DNA from: Spirochaetota bacterium
GTDB taxonomy: Bacteria; Spirochaetota; UBA4802; JAKQUI01
Direction: 5' to 3'
Length of the DNA: 64,000 nt
Assembly (NCBI GenBank): GCA_029562645.1
Contig: JAKQUI010000001.1
Coordinates: forward strand, 62,001-126,000
The notes beneath the pieces were generated by a model, which ran no database searches, was not told the origin of the DNA, and saw nothing but the letters and a program-made list of their open reading frames with translations. Below are positions 33,587 to 44,946 of this stretch, in pieces. Made by a program: the position numbers and the translations under genes. How positions within the stretch are numbered: position 1 is the stretch's first letter; each line of letters begins with the position of its first letter.

Positions 33587-35652
33587 CGCCGCCGCAACAC
33601 CATGACGGTGACATCGTCGCGGAGCGCCGCGTCGCGACCGACGAACGAGAAGAAATCCTCGACAACCGCGTCACGGACCGCCTGCGCTCCTTCCGCCGGC
33701 GCATTCGCGAGGGACCGCATGATGCGGCCGTGTCCATAGCGCTCCTGGCGCGGACCCTCAGCCTCGACGAGTCCGTCCGTGTACAGGAGCAGGCAATCGC
33801 CCGAATCAACCGCGAAGCGGAGGACCTCATACGGATAGGAGAACCCGCTCAATCCCAGGAAGACGCCATCGAGCGTCGAGTCGTCGGCCTTTCGCACCGG
33901 GGCGACCGCACCCTTCGAGCGTCGAAAAACGTCCGTGTGTCCCGCATTGACGAACTCGACCTCCCCGTCCGCAAAGCGCAGGAGCGACCCGGCGATATAG
34001 TTGTCGATCCCGCCGATCTCCGTCTGGAGACGGACATTGGCGTTCTCCAGCACCTCGTTCAGGCCCCGGCCGATGCCCTCGGCAAACGCGCGCAGGATGA
34101 CCGATTTCGCGATCATGGTCACCAGGCCCGAGGCGATACCGTGGCCGGAAACGTCGAAGATGCCGACGCCCGCGAACCGGCCGTCCGCCACGTAGAAATC
34201 GTAAAAATCGCCGGACACGCCCGCCATCGGCCTGAAAAAAAACGCGCACTCCCACTCCGGGGACCCGGGCGGCTCCTGCGGAAGGAAATTGGCCTGCACG
34301 GTCACGGCCATGTCCATGTCGCGCCGCGCGATCCGGTGCGCCTCCTCCAGGCGCTGGTTCGTGTCGGCCAGGTTTTCGTTGAGCGCCGTGAGCTCGTCCA
34401 TCGCCGCCTGGAGCTCCTCCGTCCGCTCCATGACCTTGCGCTCCAGTCCGGTGTTGAGGACGATGAGCTCGCGCCGCATCGAATTGATGCGGTCCGCAAG
34501 GCCGATTGAAAGCAGCACCGTCTGCACGAAACCGCCGATCTGGATCGACCACGCGCTCACGAAGGGGATGTGCAGTCCGCCGGAGGTGTACAGGCTGCCG
34601 ATGATGATCATCGCGAACATCCATATCCACGCGGCGCTGTAGAAGAGCGCCGGGCGCGATCCCTTCGCCGCGCGATAGACCGCATAGACCGAGATGACGA
34701 ACGAGGCGCCAATCGCCGCGAGAAACCCCACATTGCTGAAGGTGCCGACATGGAACACGGTGGTCATCACGAGGTTGACCAGGATCACGGCCGTCGCGAT
34801 GTTGATGGCGACATACAGGCGCCGCGCTTCGGTTTTGAGGCGAAGAAAATAGACCGCGAACTGCATGATCATCAGCGCAATGACGATGAGAAAGGTGGCG
34901 GGCGCGATGTTCGCCCAGACCGGCGATTCGGGCCAGAGATACTGGAAGCCCAGGCCGCGGCAGGCGATGATGTGGACGGCATACCCGAGACACAGGAGCA
35001 CATAGAACAGATAGGCGCCCTCCCGGACCGAGACGAAAATGATGAGGTTGTAGAGCGCCATCACGATCATGATGCCGAAGAACGCCCAGATGAGCGCCAA
35101 ATCGAAGCGATCATGGCGCGCGAAGGCGTCCCCGGCCCACAGCACCGGACGGAAGGTGATATAGCTGGTCGAGCTGATGCGGAACAGATAGGTGGCCGGC
35201 ACGCCCCGCGGCGGCACCGAGAAGACGTAGTTCCGGTGATCGATCTCGCGATTACGGAACGGGAACCAGTCGCCCACGCTTTTCCTGGTCGCGCGTTCGG
35301 CGCCCGCCTCGAAGACGGAGAGATCGATGCGGTCGGTCGCCGGCTGGGGTATCTCAAGATAGCGTTCGGTCCCGGCGGCGTTCAGGATGTCCCAGCGGAC
35401 CCAGACCACCGCGCGGGTGTAGCCGAAACGGATGAAGGGCCCGTCATTGGTCCGCCAGTTTTTCGACGCGAGCGCCTCGGCGGGCGTGAGCGCGCCATCC
35501 GGGTCCGCAAGGACCCGCGCCGCGCCGCCCACGAGGAGCATGTCCGACTGCGGGGCAACCGTGACCAGCATGTCGCGCTCCGTCGGCGCGCCGTACGCGG
35601 GCGAAAGCACGATGAGCGCCGCGACGAGCGGCAGGAGGCTACGCAATCCCAT
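33583..35652 (-). CDS. 7TM-DISM receptor fused to a SpoIIE-type PP2C phosphatase
   Basis: A 689-residue membrane receptor. After a signal peptide, an extracytoplasmic DISMED2-like domain (about 30-180) is followed by seven helices (about 185-395), a coiled coil with LNTGLERKVMERTEELQ (about 400-450), and a PP2C domain (about 455-689). The last contains GVSGDFYDFYV, GIFDVSGHGIASGLVTMIA, NAGHTD, YTDGLVEAEG and DDVTVMVL. It should dephosphorylate a STAS-type antagonist; the only one seen here is at 19472. It heads the glycan operon, suggesting that surface polymer synthesis is coupled to a phosphorelay or sigma switch (inference). Confidence 0.93.
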   Translation of the reverse strand: MGLRSLLPLVAALIVLSPAYGAPTERDMLVTVAPQSDMLLVGGAARVLADPDGALTPAEALASKNWRTNDGPFIRFGYTRAVVWVRWDILNAAGTERYLEIPQPATDRIDLSVFEAGAERATRKSVGDWFPFRNREIDHRNYVFSVPPRGVPATYLFRISSTSYITFRPVLWAGDAFARHDRFDLALIWAFFGIMIVMALYNLIIFVSVREGAYLFYVLLCLGYAVHIIACRGLGFQYLWPESPVWANIAPATFLIVIALMIMQFAVYFLRLKTEARRLYVAINIATAVILVNLVMTTVFHVGTFSNVGFLAAIGASFVISVYAVYRAAKGSRPALFYSAAWIWMFAMIIIGSLYTSGGLHIPFVSAWSIQIGGFVQTVLLSIGLADRINSMRRELIVLNTGLERKVMERTEELQAAMDELTALNENLADTNQRLEEAHRIARRDMDMAVTVQANFLPQEPPGSPEWECAFFFRPMAGVSGDFYDFYVADGRFAGVGIFDVSGHGIASGLVTMIAKSVILRAFAEGIGRGLNEVLENANVRLQTEIGGIDNYIAGSLLRFADGEVEFVNAGHTDVFRRSKGAVAPVRKADDSTLDGVFLGLSGFSYPYEVLRFAVDSGDCLLLYTDGLVEAEGPRQERYGHGRIMRSLANAPAEGAQAVRDAVVEDFFSFVGRDAALRDDVTVMVLRRR

Positions 35653-35681
35653 TCGGACCCCGAAATTTTCTATTTTTTCTA

Positions 35682-35709
35682 TTGACGTTCATCGGGTCGA
35701 TCGTTGAAT
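35682..35709 (+). promoter_or_regulatory. Promoter of alaS-asnS
   Basis: TTGACG (35682-35687) and TTGAAT (35704-35709) are spaced 16 nt apart, giving a leader of roughly 90 nt. It lies in the 157-bp divergent region between alaS and the DISM phosphatase gene. No T-box-like leader was recognised. Confidence 0.45.
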
Positions 35710-35809
35710 AAACATCGGTTTTCCGGGCATGATCCGGGACCCTGCCCGGTCACGCCGAACATTTCAACCAAATTTTTCCGGCAGTATTTCCGCAGCCACG
35801 AGGTCGGCC

Positions 35810-38440
<2,631 letters not shown>

Positions 38441-38444
38441 AGCG

Positions 38445-39830
38445 ATGAAGCGCACCCGCATCGTCGACATCCTGCGCGCGGCCGCCCCCGGGACCGAGGT
38501 CCTGGTGAAGGGCTGGGTGCGCACGCGGCGCGACGCGAAGGGCTTCTCCTTTCTTGAGATAAACGACGGCTCGTCGATCACGAACCTGCAGGTGATCGCC
38601 GCGGAGGCCATGCCCGGCTACGATATCGTCCAACGCATCACCACCGGCTGCAGCGTCGCCGTGGCCGGCGCGCTCACGGAGTCCCCGGGCACGAGGCAGG
38701 CGCTGGAGCTCCACGCAGCGGAGATCACCGTATACGGCTGGGCCGATCCCGAGTCCTACCCGCTCCAGAAGAAGCGCCACTCATTCGAGTTCCTGCGGGA
38801 GATCGCGCACCTGCGGCCGCGCACCAACACCTTCGGGGCGGTGCTGCGCGTGCGCAACGCCCTGGCGCGCGCCATCCACGAATTTTTCCAGGATCGCGGC
38901 TTCGTGTACGTCCACACGCCCATTATCACCGCAAGCGACTGCGAAGGCGCGGGCGAGATGTTCGCCGTCACCACGCTGAAGCTGGAGGATATCCCTCGGA
39001 CGAAGGACTGCGTCGATTACGCCGGCGACTTCTTCGGCCGAAAGACCGGCCTCACCGTGAGCGGCCAGCTCGAGGGCGAGCTCCTGGCGACGGCGCTCGG
39101 CGACATCTACACCTTCGGCCCCACCTTCCGCGCGGAGAACTCCAACACCTCGCGGCACCTGGCGGAGTTCTGGATGGTGGAGCCCGAAATGGCCTTCGCC
39201 GACATCACCGACGACATGGACCTGGCCGAGGATTTCCTGAGGCACATCTTCGCCGCCTGCCTGGAGCGCTGCGCCGATGACATGGCCTTCTTCGACGAGC
39301 GCGTACAGAGGGGCGCGATCGAAACGCTGCGCGGCATCGCGGATTCGCGCTTCGAGCGTATCACCTACACCGACGCCATCGACATGCTGGAGAAGTCCGG
39401 GGAGTCGTTCGAGTACCCCGTGAAATGGGGATTGGACCTTCAGTCCGAGCACGAGCGCTACATCACCGAGAAAAAAATAAAAAAACCGGTGATCGTCATC
39501 GACTACCCGAGGGAGATCAAGGCCTTTTACATGAAGCTCAACGACGACGGCAGGACGGTGCGGGCGATGGACGTGCTGGTGCCTCGCATCGGCGAGATCA
39601 TCGGCGGGAGCGAGCGGGAGGACCGCTATGACGTGCTTCTCGACCGCATGCGCGCGGCGGGCCTTTCCGCCGAGGACTACTGGTGGTACCTGGACACCCG
39701 CCGCTTCGGCAGCGTGCCGCACGCCGGCTTCGGCCTGGGCTTCGAGCGCACGGTGCAGTTCGTCACCGGCATGCAGAACATCCGCGACGTGATCCCGTTT
39801 CCCCGCACGCCGGGGAGCGCGGCGTTTTAG
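38445..39830 (+). CDS. asnS: Asparagine-tRNA ligase
   Basis: A 461-residue class IIb synthetase. The OB-fold anticodon domain (1 to about 110; [21 protein letters not shown]) precedes the catalytic core. The stretch [19 protein letters not shown] and the motif 2 region [24 protein letters not shown] are characteristic of AsnRS rather than AspRS; motif 3 [16 protein letters not shown] ends the protein. It is cotranscribed with alaS. Presence of AsnRS implies direct charging of tRNA-Asn. Confidence 0.97.
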   Translation: MKRTRIVDILRAAAPGTEVLVKGWVRTRRDAKGFSFLEINDGSSITNLQVIAAEAMPGYDIVQRITTGCSVAVAGALTESPGTRQALELHAAEITVYGWADPESYPLQKKRHSFEFLREIAHLRPRTNTFGAVLRVRNALARAIHEFFQDRGFVYVHTPIITASDCEGAGEMFAVTTLKLEDIPRTKDCVDYAGDFFGRKTGLTVSGQLEGELLATALGDIYTFGPTFRAENSNTSRHLAEFWMVEPEMAFADITDDMDLAEDFLRHIFAACLERCADDMAFFDERVQRGAIETLRGIADSRFERITYTDAIDMLEKSGESFEYPVKWGLDLQSEHERYITEKKIKKPVIVIDYPREIKAFYMKLNDDGRTVRAMDVLVPRIGEIIGGSEREDRYDVLLDRMRAAGLSAEDYWWYLDTRRFGSVPHAGFGLGFERTVQFVTGMQNIRDVIPFPRTPGSAAF

Positions 39831-39849
39831 CGCATCACGACGGAGCGAA

Positions 39850-39874
39850 CCCGGTCACGGCGCGCACGACCGGG
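39850..39874. repeat. Inverted repeat between convergent asnS and lipoprotein genes
   Basis: A perfect 7-bp stem CCCGGTC/GACCGGG (39850-39856 and 39868-39874) with an 11-nt loop. It has no T run, so it may stabilise mRNA 3' ends or assist rho-dependent termination rather than act as a classic terminator. Confidence 0.45.
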
Positions 39875-39890
39875 ACCGCCCGCGATCACC

Positions 39891-40586
39891 TCATAATCGT
39901 CCGCGCATTGCCTCCGCCCTCGGCAGCTGCGTCTCAAGTTGCTTGAGAAATTCGTCCATGCGTATATTGCCCGCCTCGCTCAGATAGTCCCACGGCTCCC
40001 TGCGCGCCTTGAGGTATATCAAAAACGGAATGGCCCCTATGATTGTTATCCCTGAAATAAACGCACATCCGTTCTGATAGCAGTTGCCCCACATACTGCC
40101 GTACGGCGCATCGTTCTGATATTGCCACTTCCACGCGGGCTGCGCGTTCGCCCGGTTCGCCGCGAGGGAATTCTTGATGAGGATATTCGTCTGGCCGAAG
40201 GAGCTGGACACGGCGGACACCCTCCAGAGAAAATCGAATGTGTGGAAATCGACCGTGAGCACCCCGCGCGCGGCCCCCGGAGAGGATGCGATGGCATATC
40301 CGCGGTTCTTCAGCGCCTGCTCGATCTGTTGCTTGAGCAACTCATCGAACCGGCCGGGAATGTTCTTCATCTCCATCTTCTTCTTCGCCCCGATCGGCGT
40401 CACCGCGAAGACGAATGAATCGACCGGCGGATTGACCATCTTGACGAACACCGGAAGGACCGCCGGCGCGGATTTCGCCTGGATCGCGGTGGGCTTGAGG
40501 TTCATGTTGAACGTCTGCGAGCACCCCGCAGCTCCGGCGAGGAGCGTTGCGGCAATGAAGAGCATGAAACAACGTCTGGCGATCAT
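39891..40586 (-). CDS. Uncharacterised lipoprotein
   Basis: A 231-residue exported protein. Its signal MIARRCFMLFIAATLLAGAAGC ends in a lipobox, and the mature part starts SQTFNMNLKPTAIQ. Features include a predicted alpha/beta segment (ELLKQQIEQALKNRGYAIASSPG) and a central hydrophobic stretch (ISGITIIGAIPFLIYL, about 160-180) that might touch a membrane. No family is recognised. The ATG follows AGGAGG at 5 nt. No good promoter is visible directly upstream; a strong one lies 180 bp upstream but is followed by a terminator-like hairpin. Confidence 0.82.
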   Translation of the reverse strand: MIARRCFMLFIAATLLAGAAGCSQTFNMNLKPTAIQAKSAPAVLPVFVKMVNPPVDSFVFAVTPIGAKKKMEMKNIPGRFDELLKQQIEQALKNRGYAIASSPGAARGVLTVDFHTFDFLWRVSAVSSSFGQTNILIKNSLAANRANAQPAWKWQYQNDAPYGSMWGNCYQNGCAFISGITIIGAIPFLIYLKARREPWDYLSEAGNIRMDEFLKQLETQLPRAEAMRGRL

Positions 40587-40682
40587 ATCAACCTCCTGTA
40601 TCGAATAACGTTTAATCGGGACGATCGGTCGCATACACGCCCCGAACTCCCCGGATGACGCCGGTTCACACGGAAATCGATC

Positions 40683-40761
40683 AAAAAGCCCGTTCGGGCG
40701 AATGGGTTGAATTGTTCTGTCTATCTATCTTTCGTCTGCATATTTGGCGCCACAGACCTTT
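40683..40761 (-). ncRNA. Candidate small RNA or attenuated leader (about 79 nt)
   Basis: A near-consensus promoter (40768-40795) predicts a transcript starting near 40761. It would stop at a hairpin with four GC pairs and loop GAAC followed by five T (40699-40683, minus strand). The predicted RNA has a 5' hairpin GUCUG/CAGAC (40757-40753 with 40738-40734) enclosing GGCGCC. An unpaired A-rich middle with repeated GAUA/GACA follows, then the terminator. It contains no ORF with a ribosome binding site. It could be an independent sRNA, or a leader whose read-through feeds the lipoprotein gene at 40586. Confidence 0.4.
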
Positions 40762-40767
40762 TTAATA

Positions 40768-40795
40768 AATATAACAAACGACGTCGACCTGTCAA
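40768..40795 (-). promoter_or_regulatory. Near-consensus promoter in the 40.6-40.85 kb intergenic region
   Basis: On the minus strand TTGACA (40790-40795) and TATATT (40768-40773) are 16 nt apart. It is the best sigma70-type match noticed in the window, in an A+T-rich island. No coding start follows it before the hairpin at 40683-40699. Confidence 0.65.
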
Positions 40796-40849
40796 GTTTT
40801 TTTACGAGCGGCGTGCCGACGGGATCACCATCGCTGAACGCTCCGCCAC

Positions 40850-41302
40850 TTATTCGTGCGGTCGGGATCGCGTCCCGGCGTGCGAATCGACGCCCGCAAT
40901 CCGGTCCGCCCAGCGCTCGGGGTATCCGCGATAATAGCCCTTCCACTTCGCGCCGTACCTGCGATAATACCACCGCGCATACACCGTACGCAGATACGAG
41001 GGAAGGCCGATCACGGGCAGATAGAGCGGGCCCAGCATGCGGGACTGCACGCTGTGACCGTACTCGTGATCGCGATTGACGGCCGTGATGTCGAATACGG
41101 GATTCCCGTCGTCACGATACCAGAAGATGAAGTATCCGAGGGACACCGCGGTGATGGTTTTAATAAACAGTCGGCGGCGTTCGTTGACAATCTCGACGAC
41201 GGCGCCCCTCCGTTTCAACCGCCAGAGGACAAGCGCGCCCAGCAGGTTCTGCGGAAGCTCCCACACCAACAGCGCGAGATCGACGGGACCAAAGGCTCGC
41301 AT
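40850..41302 (-). CDS. Small HEYGH-motif membrane-associated protein
   Basis: A 150-residue protein. An N-terminal hydrophobic segment (VDLALLVWELPQNLLGALVLW) is followed by a beta-rich part and NRDHEYGHSVQSRMLGPLYLPVIGLPS. This has the HExxH form of zinc peptidases and recalls small proteins of unknown function with the same HEYGHxxQS...GPLYL pattern. The C-terminus is aromatic and basic (RWYYRRYGAKWKGYYRGYPERWAD). No second catalytic motif is evident, so peptidase activity is uncertain. It starts 13 bp after the preceding exported-protein gene. Confidence 0.83.
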   Translation of the reverse strand: MRAFGPVDLALLVWELPQNLLGALVLWRLKRRGAVVEIVNERRRLFIKTITAVSLGYFIFWYRDDGNPVFDITAVNRDHEYGHSVQSRMLGPLYLPVIGLPSYLRTVYARWYYRRYGAKWKGYYRGYPERWADRIAGVDSHAGTRSRPHE

Positions 41303-41315
41303 TAAATGCGTATAT

Positions 41316-41753
41316 CTACTTTTTCTTTTTCGCGCGCGTCTGTCCGGTCACGCGCGCCTTGAGGTTCTTCTCGCTGATCTCGTAGACCACCCGGCATTCG
41401 TTCGTCGCGGGATCGAACGAGCGCCATACGATTCGCCCGCCGCGAATGGTGCCGGCGAAGCGCCTCTTGATCCCGTCCCGGACGGCCTCCTCGCTCACCG
41501 AGCCCTTCACGCTCCGCAGCCTCGCCTGCGCGAAGCGCTCGACGAGCTGGCCCTCGGCATGGAGCTGCGCAGCCTCGCAGGCGAGCACCTGACGCTGGGC
41601 CGGGGTGCCGCCATCCTGGTCCCGGCCGATGGTGCCCGTGCCCGTCACCCGATAGGTGTTCGCATTCGCCCATCCGTTTTTAATGAACTCCTCCGCCTGG
41701 GCGAGCGTACACGCCAGCGCACACGCGGCAATCACGGCACCAATGTATTTCAT
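41316..41753 (-). CDS. Small exported protein (LPP20-like), function unknown
   Basis: A 145-residue protein with a clear Sec signal (MKYIGAVIAACALACTLAQA, cleavage before EEF). The mature part (VTGTGTIGRD, then QRQVLACEAAQLHAEGQLVERFA, then a beta strand ending in CRVVYEIS) resembles the LPP20/FlgT-N type of small periplasmic domain; the resemblance is loose. A lysine run ends the protein. The ATG follows GGAGGTGG at 4-5 nt. It is followed 13 bp later by the HEYGH protein gene. Confidence 0.82.
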   Translation of the reverse strand: MKYIGAVIAACALACTLAQAEEFIKNGWANANTYRVTGTGTIGRDQDGGTPAQRQVLACEAAQLHAEGQLVERFAQARLRSVKGSVSEEAVRDGIKRRFAGTIRGGRIVWRSFDPATNECRVVYEISEKNLKARVTGQTRAKKKK

Positions 41754-41902
41754 GCCACCTCCACTACGGAACGACGCGATATCCGCCATCGAATGGAATC
41801 ATGCGTTTCGCCGTCCGTCAAATCGTTTTTTCCTTGCGTCCCGTGCGCGATTCGCATACCGGTATTGACGAAGCGCCATCGACAGTGGGAAAAAAATTTG
41901 CC

Positions 41903-42241
41903 ATGACCGCCTCGACCACGCGCCCGGCGCGCTACTGGATTTATATCCTGGAATGCCGAAACGGCAGCTACTATACGGGATACACCAGCGACATGGACCG
42001 CCGCTGGGAGGAGCATTGCGCGGGGAGCCCGAAATCCAAGTACACGCGCGGCTTCGCGCCCACGCGCATCGTCGCGCGGTGGCGCATACGCGGCACGCGG
42101 GGAACGGCGATGCGCATCGAACGGCTCATCAAGTCGCTCACGCGAGTGCACAAGGAGGAGCTGGTTGCCCGGCCCGAAACGCTCGGCGCTCTGATCAGGG
42201 ACCGGCTGGGGGTGCGGATGCGTCCGAAGCACGAAGGATGA
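41903..42241 (+). CDS. GIY-YIG domain protein (UPF0213/URI type)
   Basis: A 112-residue single-domain GIY-YIG protein. WIYILECRNGSYYTGYTSDMDRRWEEH gives the YIL/GYT core and catalytic Arg, KYTRGFAPTRIV follows, and the metal-binding Glu sits in AMRIERLIKSLTR. Isolated domains of this kind are common and mostly uncharacterised; a structure-specific nuclease role is assumed. It is the only plus-strand gene in this stretch. No good ribosome binding site is seen for the ATG at 41903, so the exact start is less certain. Confidence 0.88.
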   Translation: MTASTTRPARYWIYILECRNGSYYTGYTSDMDRRWEEHCAGSPKSKYTRGFAPTRIVARWRIRGTRGTAMRIERLIKSLTRVHKEELVARPETLGALIRDRLGVRMRPKHEG

Positions 42242-42276
42242 TCCGCGCCGGGGGCGCACCCGGTTGAGCGACGGGA

Positions 42277-42774
42277 CTACCGGTACACCGCCTTGATCAC
42301 CGCGCCGAAGCCCGACTTCTTCGATGCGATGGCGATGCTGTCGCTCGTCTTGGACTTGATCACCAGAAAAAACTCCGGCGCGGAATCGAAGGCGCTCACG
42401 TCGAGCGGTATCTCGAGCCAGGTGTTGCGCGCGACCCGCGGCACGGAGCCCACCGGCCGGTCGTTCAGAAACACCTCCAGGCCGTCCTCGGAATCGGCCT
42501 CCTCGATGTCGGGGATGTTCAGGATGAGCGAAAGCCCCGCCGGGCGTCGGGAGAAGAGCTGGGGGTCCGAGAAATGGAGCTCGACGATACGCTTGATCCC
42601 GCCGGTGTCCACCCAGTACTGCTCCTCCTTGAGCTCCTTCATGACCAATCCGTTCTTGTCCACCGAGACGTTCACGAATCGGACATTGCCGGTCGCGGCC
42701 GCCGCGGCGACGGCGAGGACGGCGATCATGATGACGGCCAGCAGAGCGGCGAGGGGCGTGCGATGGTTGCGCAT
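42277..42774 (-). CDS. Exported beta-rich protein, function unknown
   Basis: A 165-residue protein with an N-terminal signal or anchor (LAALLAVIMIAVLAVAAAAA). The mature domain has alternating beta-strand patterns (IVELHFSDPQLF, GLSLILNIPDIEEAD, TWLEIPLDVSAF, PEFFLVIKSKT) suggesting a jelly-roll or carbohydrate-binding-like sandwich; no family is recognised. It lies 95 bp downstream of the YiiX-like hydrolase gene on the same strand and may belong to that cell-wall operon. Confidence 0.8.
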   Translation of the reverse strand: MRNHRTPLAALLAVIMIAVLAVAAAAATGNVRFVNVSVDKNGLVMKELKEEQYWVDTGGIKRIVELHFSDPQLFSRRPAGLSLILNIPDIEEADSEDGLEVFLNDRPVGSVPRVARNTWLEIPLDVSAFDSAPEFFLVIKSKTSDSIAIASKKSGFGAVIKAVYR

Positions 42775-42869
42775 GGCGGTATCTCCACAAGGATCATGCC
42801 GGGATTGCTGTTGTTATCATCGGCATGGCGCGGAGAAAAATGAAGCGGACTCTGTCGTCCGATGCGGGC

Positions 42870-43472
42870 CTACGGCGCCGCCATCACCGTGACCAGGAGC
42901 TTCGAATCGAACAGCGCGCTCGGCGGCACCACCGGCTCGTTCACCGGGACCGATCCGCCGTAGCGGCGCCGCAGCTCCCTGCGCACCGCGGGGGCCGAGA
43001 GATCGAAGTCGCCCAGCTTCGCGCGCGGCGCGAGCTCCACGCCCAGCGTCTCGCGGTAGAGCTTCCATACGAGCTCGGAGCAATAGATGCGCCGGTCGGA
43101 CCACTCGAAGAACTCGTCGTAGTCCCTGCCGAGGTATTTGACCGCCGCGGCCTTCATCCGTTGTACGGCATCCGGGCCGATCCCGCCGGGGGCGGCGGCG
43201 AGGCGCTTCACGACATAGTGCCGCTTCACGCCGCGGGCGATCCAGCGCTCGAGGGCGATCGACGAGACCGGCTGCACCGCCTCGAGCACCATCCAGCGCC
43301 CCTTCTCGCGAAAGACGATCCCCACGTGGGTGTAGCGCGATTTCGTCGCCAGCGCGATGGCGTCGCTCTGCCGGCCGCTGGTTTCCTGAAAGATGATGTC
43401 GCCCTCGGCGAGCCGCGAGAAATCCGGCGCGGCGCACAGCAGCGAGAGCGCGATCGCGAGCGCGGGAAGCAT
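42870..43472 (-). CDS. YiiX/YebB-like NlpC/P60 cysteine hydrolase
   Basis: A 200-residue exported enzyme. A signal (MLPALAIALSLLCAA) precedes the domain, which opens with GDIIFQETSGRQSDAIALATKSRYTHVGIVF; the His is catalytic. The nucleophile Cys is in RRIYCSELVWKLY. This permuted NlpC/P60 class acts on peptide or amide bonds, often in peptidoglycan, though some members act on lipids. It begins 2 bp after the amidase stop codon, pairing it with a second cell-wall enzyme. Confidence 0.9.
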   Translation of the reverse strand: MLPALAIALSLLCAAPDFSRLAEGDIIFQETSGRQSDAIALATKSRYTHVGIVFREKGRWMVLEAVQPVSSIALERWIARGVKRHYVVKRLAAAPGGIGPDAVQRMKAAAVKYLGRDYDEFFEWSDRRIYCSELVWKLYRETLGVELAPRAKLGDFDLSAPAVRRELRRRYGGSVPVNEPVVPPSALFDSKLLVTVMAAP

Positions 43473-43474
43473 CG

Positions 43475-44932
43475 CTAGATGACCTCGTTCAGGCGCGGCC
43501 CGCTCCGGCGAACGGGCGCGGACGGCGTTTTCTTGCGCGTGTGCTCGCGGCAGACATGCTCGAGCGAGGCCTCGTGCAGAAAGGAAACCGGCGCGCCCTT
43601 GTATTCCACCATCATGCGGGGCTCCGATTGCGTGCGCGCCGATTTCGGCAGGTAGGAGCTCTCGGGATAGCAGTGGCGGATCTTCGCGAGGTAGTAGTCT
43701 GACGCGTTCGCGTCGCCGATCCGCGCGAAGCCCTGCGCAATGTGCCACAGAATGGTGTCGTCGTCGGGATGCGTGACGCTCATCGAGCGCGCGGCAAGCA
43801 GCATCTTCAGGCCCTCGCGCGGATTGCGCCGGCTCTTCACCAGCCGGACCCCCTCCCCCATCAGCCGGTCGAAATCGCCCGCTTTGATCTCCAGCGTGAA
43901 CGTCGCGTGCATGACCGGGCTGCGATTACCGCGCGAGTTCGCAAACGAGAACCGCACGGCGTGGGCCCCGGGATAGAGGCGCTCGCCGTAATCGAGCACG
44001 CACAGGGCGTCTTCGATTAAGGTGACGCCGGCGGGAACGCCGTCCACCCACGCGCGCACCGACGAGCGATCGATCGTCGCATCCTTCGCGCCCGGGTCCA
44101 GCCGCAGTGCGATGACGGGCCGGTCGTCCTTGATGAGCAGGCCCGCGATCGGGTCGCTCTCCACGGCGCACGAGGCACGCACCGTCCCCGACGGCGCGCC
44201 GCGGCGGAAAAACTCGGCGATGGCCAGAAAGTACGCGTCGGCCTCGAGCTGATTGTACTGCAGGTCGGCGAGGCGCAGGGCGTGCCGCTCGTCGCTGAAA
44301 AACCCGGCCTCGCCGATCACGCCGGGGCACAGGTAGCGCGTCTCGCGCAGGATCATCGTGCCCGTCTCGGGGAAGGCCGCGAAGTCGGACAGCACGCGGC
44401 CGCGGTCCTCCATGATCTTGTGAAACTCGTTCTGCAGCAGCTCGGCGAGATTCAGGCTGGGCCCGGCGTTATGCGCGCTCCCCCAGAAGAGCACGCACGG
44501 GTAGTTCACCCGGTCCATGCGGCGCACCGTGCCGTTGTGGTGCACGCTCACCAGGAGGTCCGGCGCGAACTCCTTCGCCATCGCCACGCGCCGCTCGAGC
44601 GGGACGTCCTCGTCCTTCTCCCGGCTCATGCGCACGATCGCGCCGGCCGCCGCGAGCTTGTCGCGGAGGTAGCGCGCCACGCGCAGGTTCACCTCCTCCT
44701 CGCTCACGCCGCCCGGCCCCTGCCGAAAGATATCGGCCCCGAGCGAGCCGCCGTGACCCGCATCCACGAACACCTTTTTCCCCTCGAGCATGCGATAGCC
44801 GGACGGGTTCACCCCGCCCGCGTAGCGCGGCTCCTCCTTCTTCTTACAGGTCCACTCGCCCATGCCAAGGATCCCCAGGCAGAGCGCCGGAACAATCGCG
44901 CACGCGCGCACACGCAGGAGCATTCGGTTCAC
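43475..44932 (-). CDS. N-acetylmuramoyl-L-alanine amidase with C-terminal repeat region
   Basis: A 485-residue exported amidase_3 enzyme cleaving the MurNAc-L-Ala bond. After the signal, the catalytic domain (about 50-245) shows the zinc ligands: KVFVDAGHGG (His), SEEEVNLRVARYL (Glu) and SVHHNG (His), plus GVIGEAGFFSD with the catalytic Glu. An Ig-like beta domain (about 260-350) and a TPR-like helical region (GLKMLLAARSMSVTHPDDDTILWHIAQGFARIGD, about 365-435) follow. The GTG at 44932 has GAGG upstream; an ATG at 44923 is possible. It is 14 bp after the kinase gene. Confidence 0.93.
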   Translation of the reverse strand: MNRMLLRVRACAIVPALCLGILGMGEWTCKKKEEPRYAGGVNPSGYRMLEGKKVFVDAGHGGSLGADIFRQGPGGVSEEEVNLRVARYLRDKLAAAGAIVRMSREKDEDVPLERRVAMAKEFAPDLLVSVHHNGTVRRMDRVNYPCVLFWGSAHNAGPSLNLAELLQNEFHKIMEDRGRVLSDFAAFPETGTMILRETRYLCPGVIGEAGFFSDERHALRLADLQYNQLEADAYFLAIAEFFRRGAPSGTVRASCAVESDPIAGLLIKDDRPVIALRLDPGAKDATIDRSSVRAWVDGVPAGVTLIEDALCVLDYGERLYPGAHAVRFSFANSRGNRSPVMHATFTLEIKAGDFDRLMGEGVRLVKSRRNPREGLKMLLAARSMSVTHPDDDTILWHIAQGFARIGDANASDYYLAKIRHCYPESSYLPKSARTQSEPRMMVEYKGAPVSFLHEASLEHVCREHTRKKTPSAPVRRSGPRLNEVI

Positions 44933-44946
44933 GGTTCATCACCTCG

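Noticed and set aside
39850-39874. Inverted repeat considered as a rho-independent terminator
   Set aside because: The stem is good but there is no T run on either strand.
40707-40934. A 75-codon plus-strand frame across the candidate small RNA region
   Set aside because: No ribosome binding site, no motif, and half of it lies antisense to the HEYGH protein gene.
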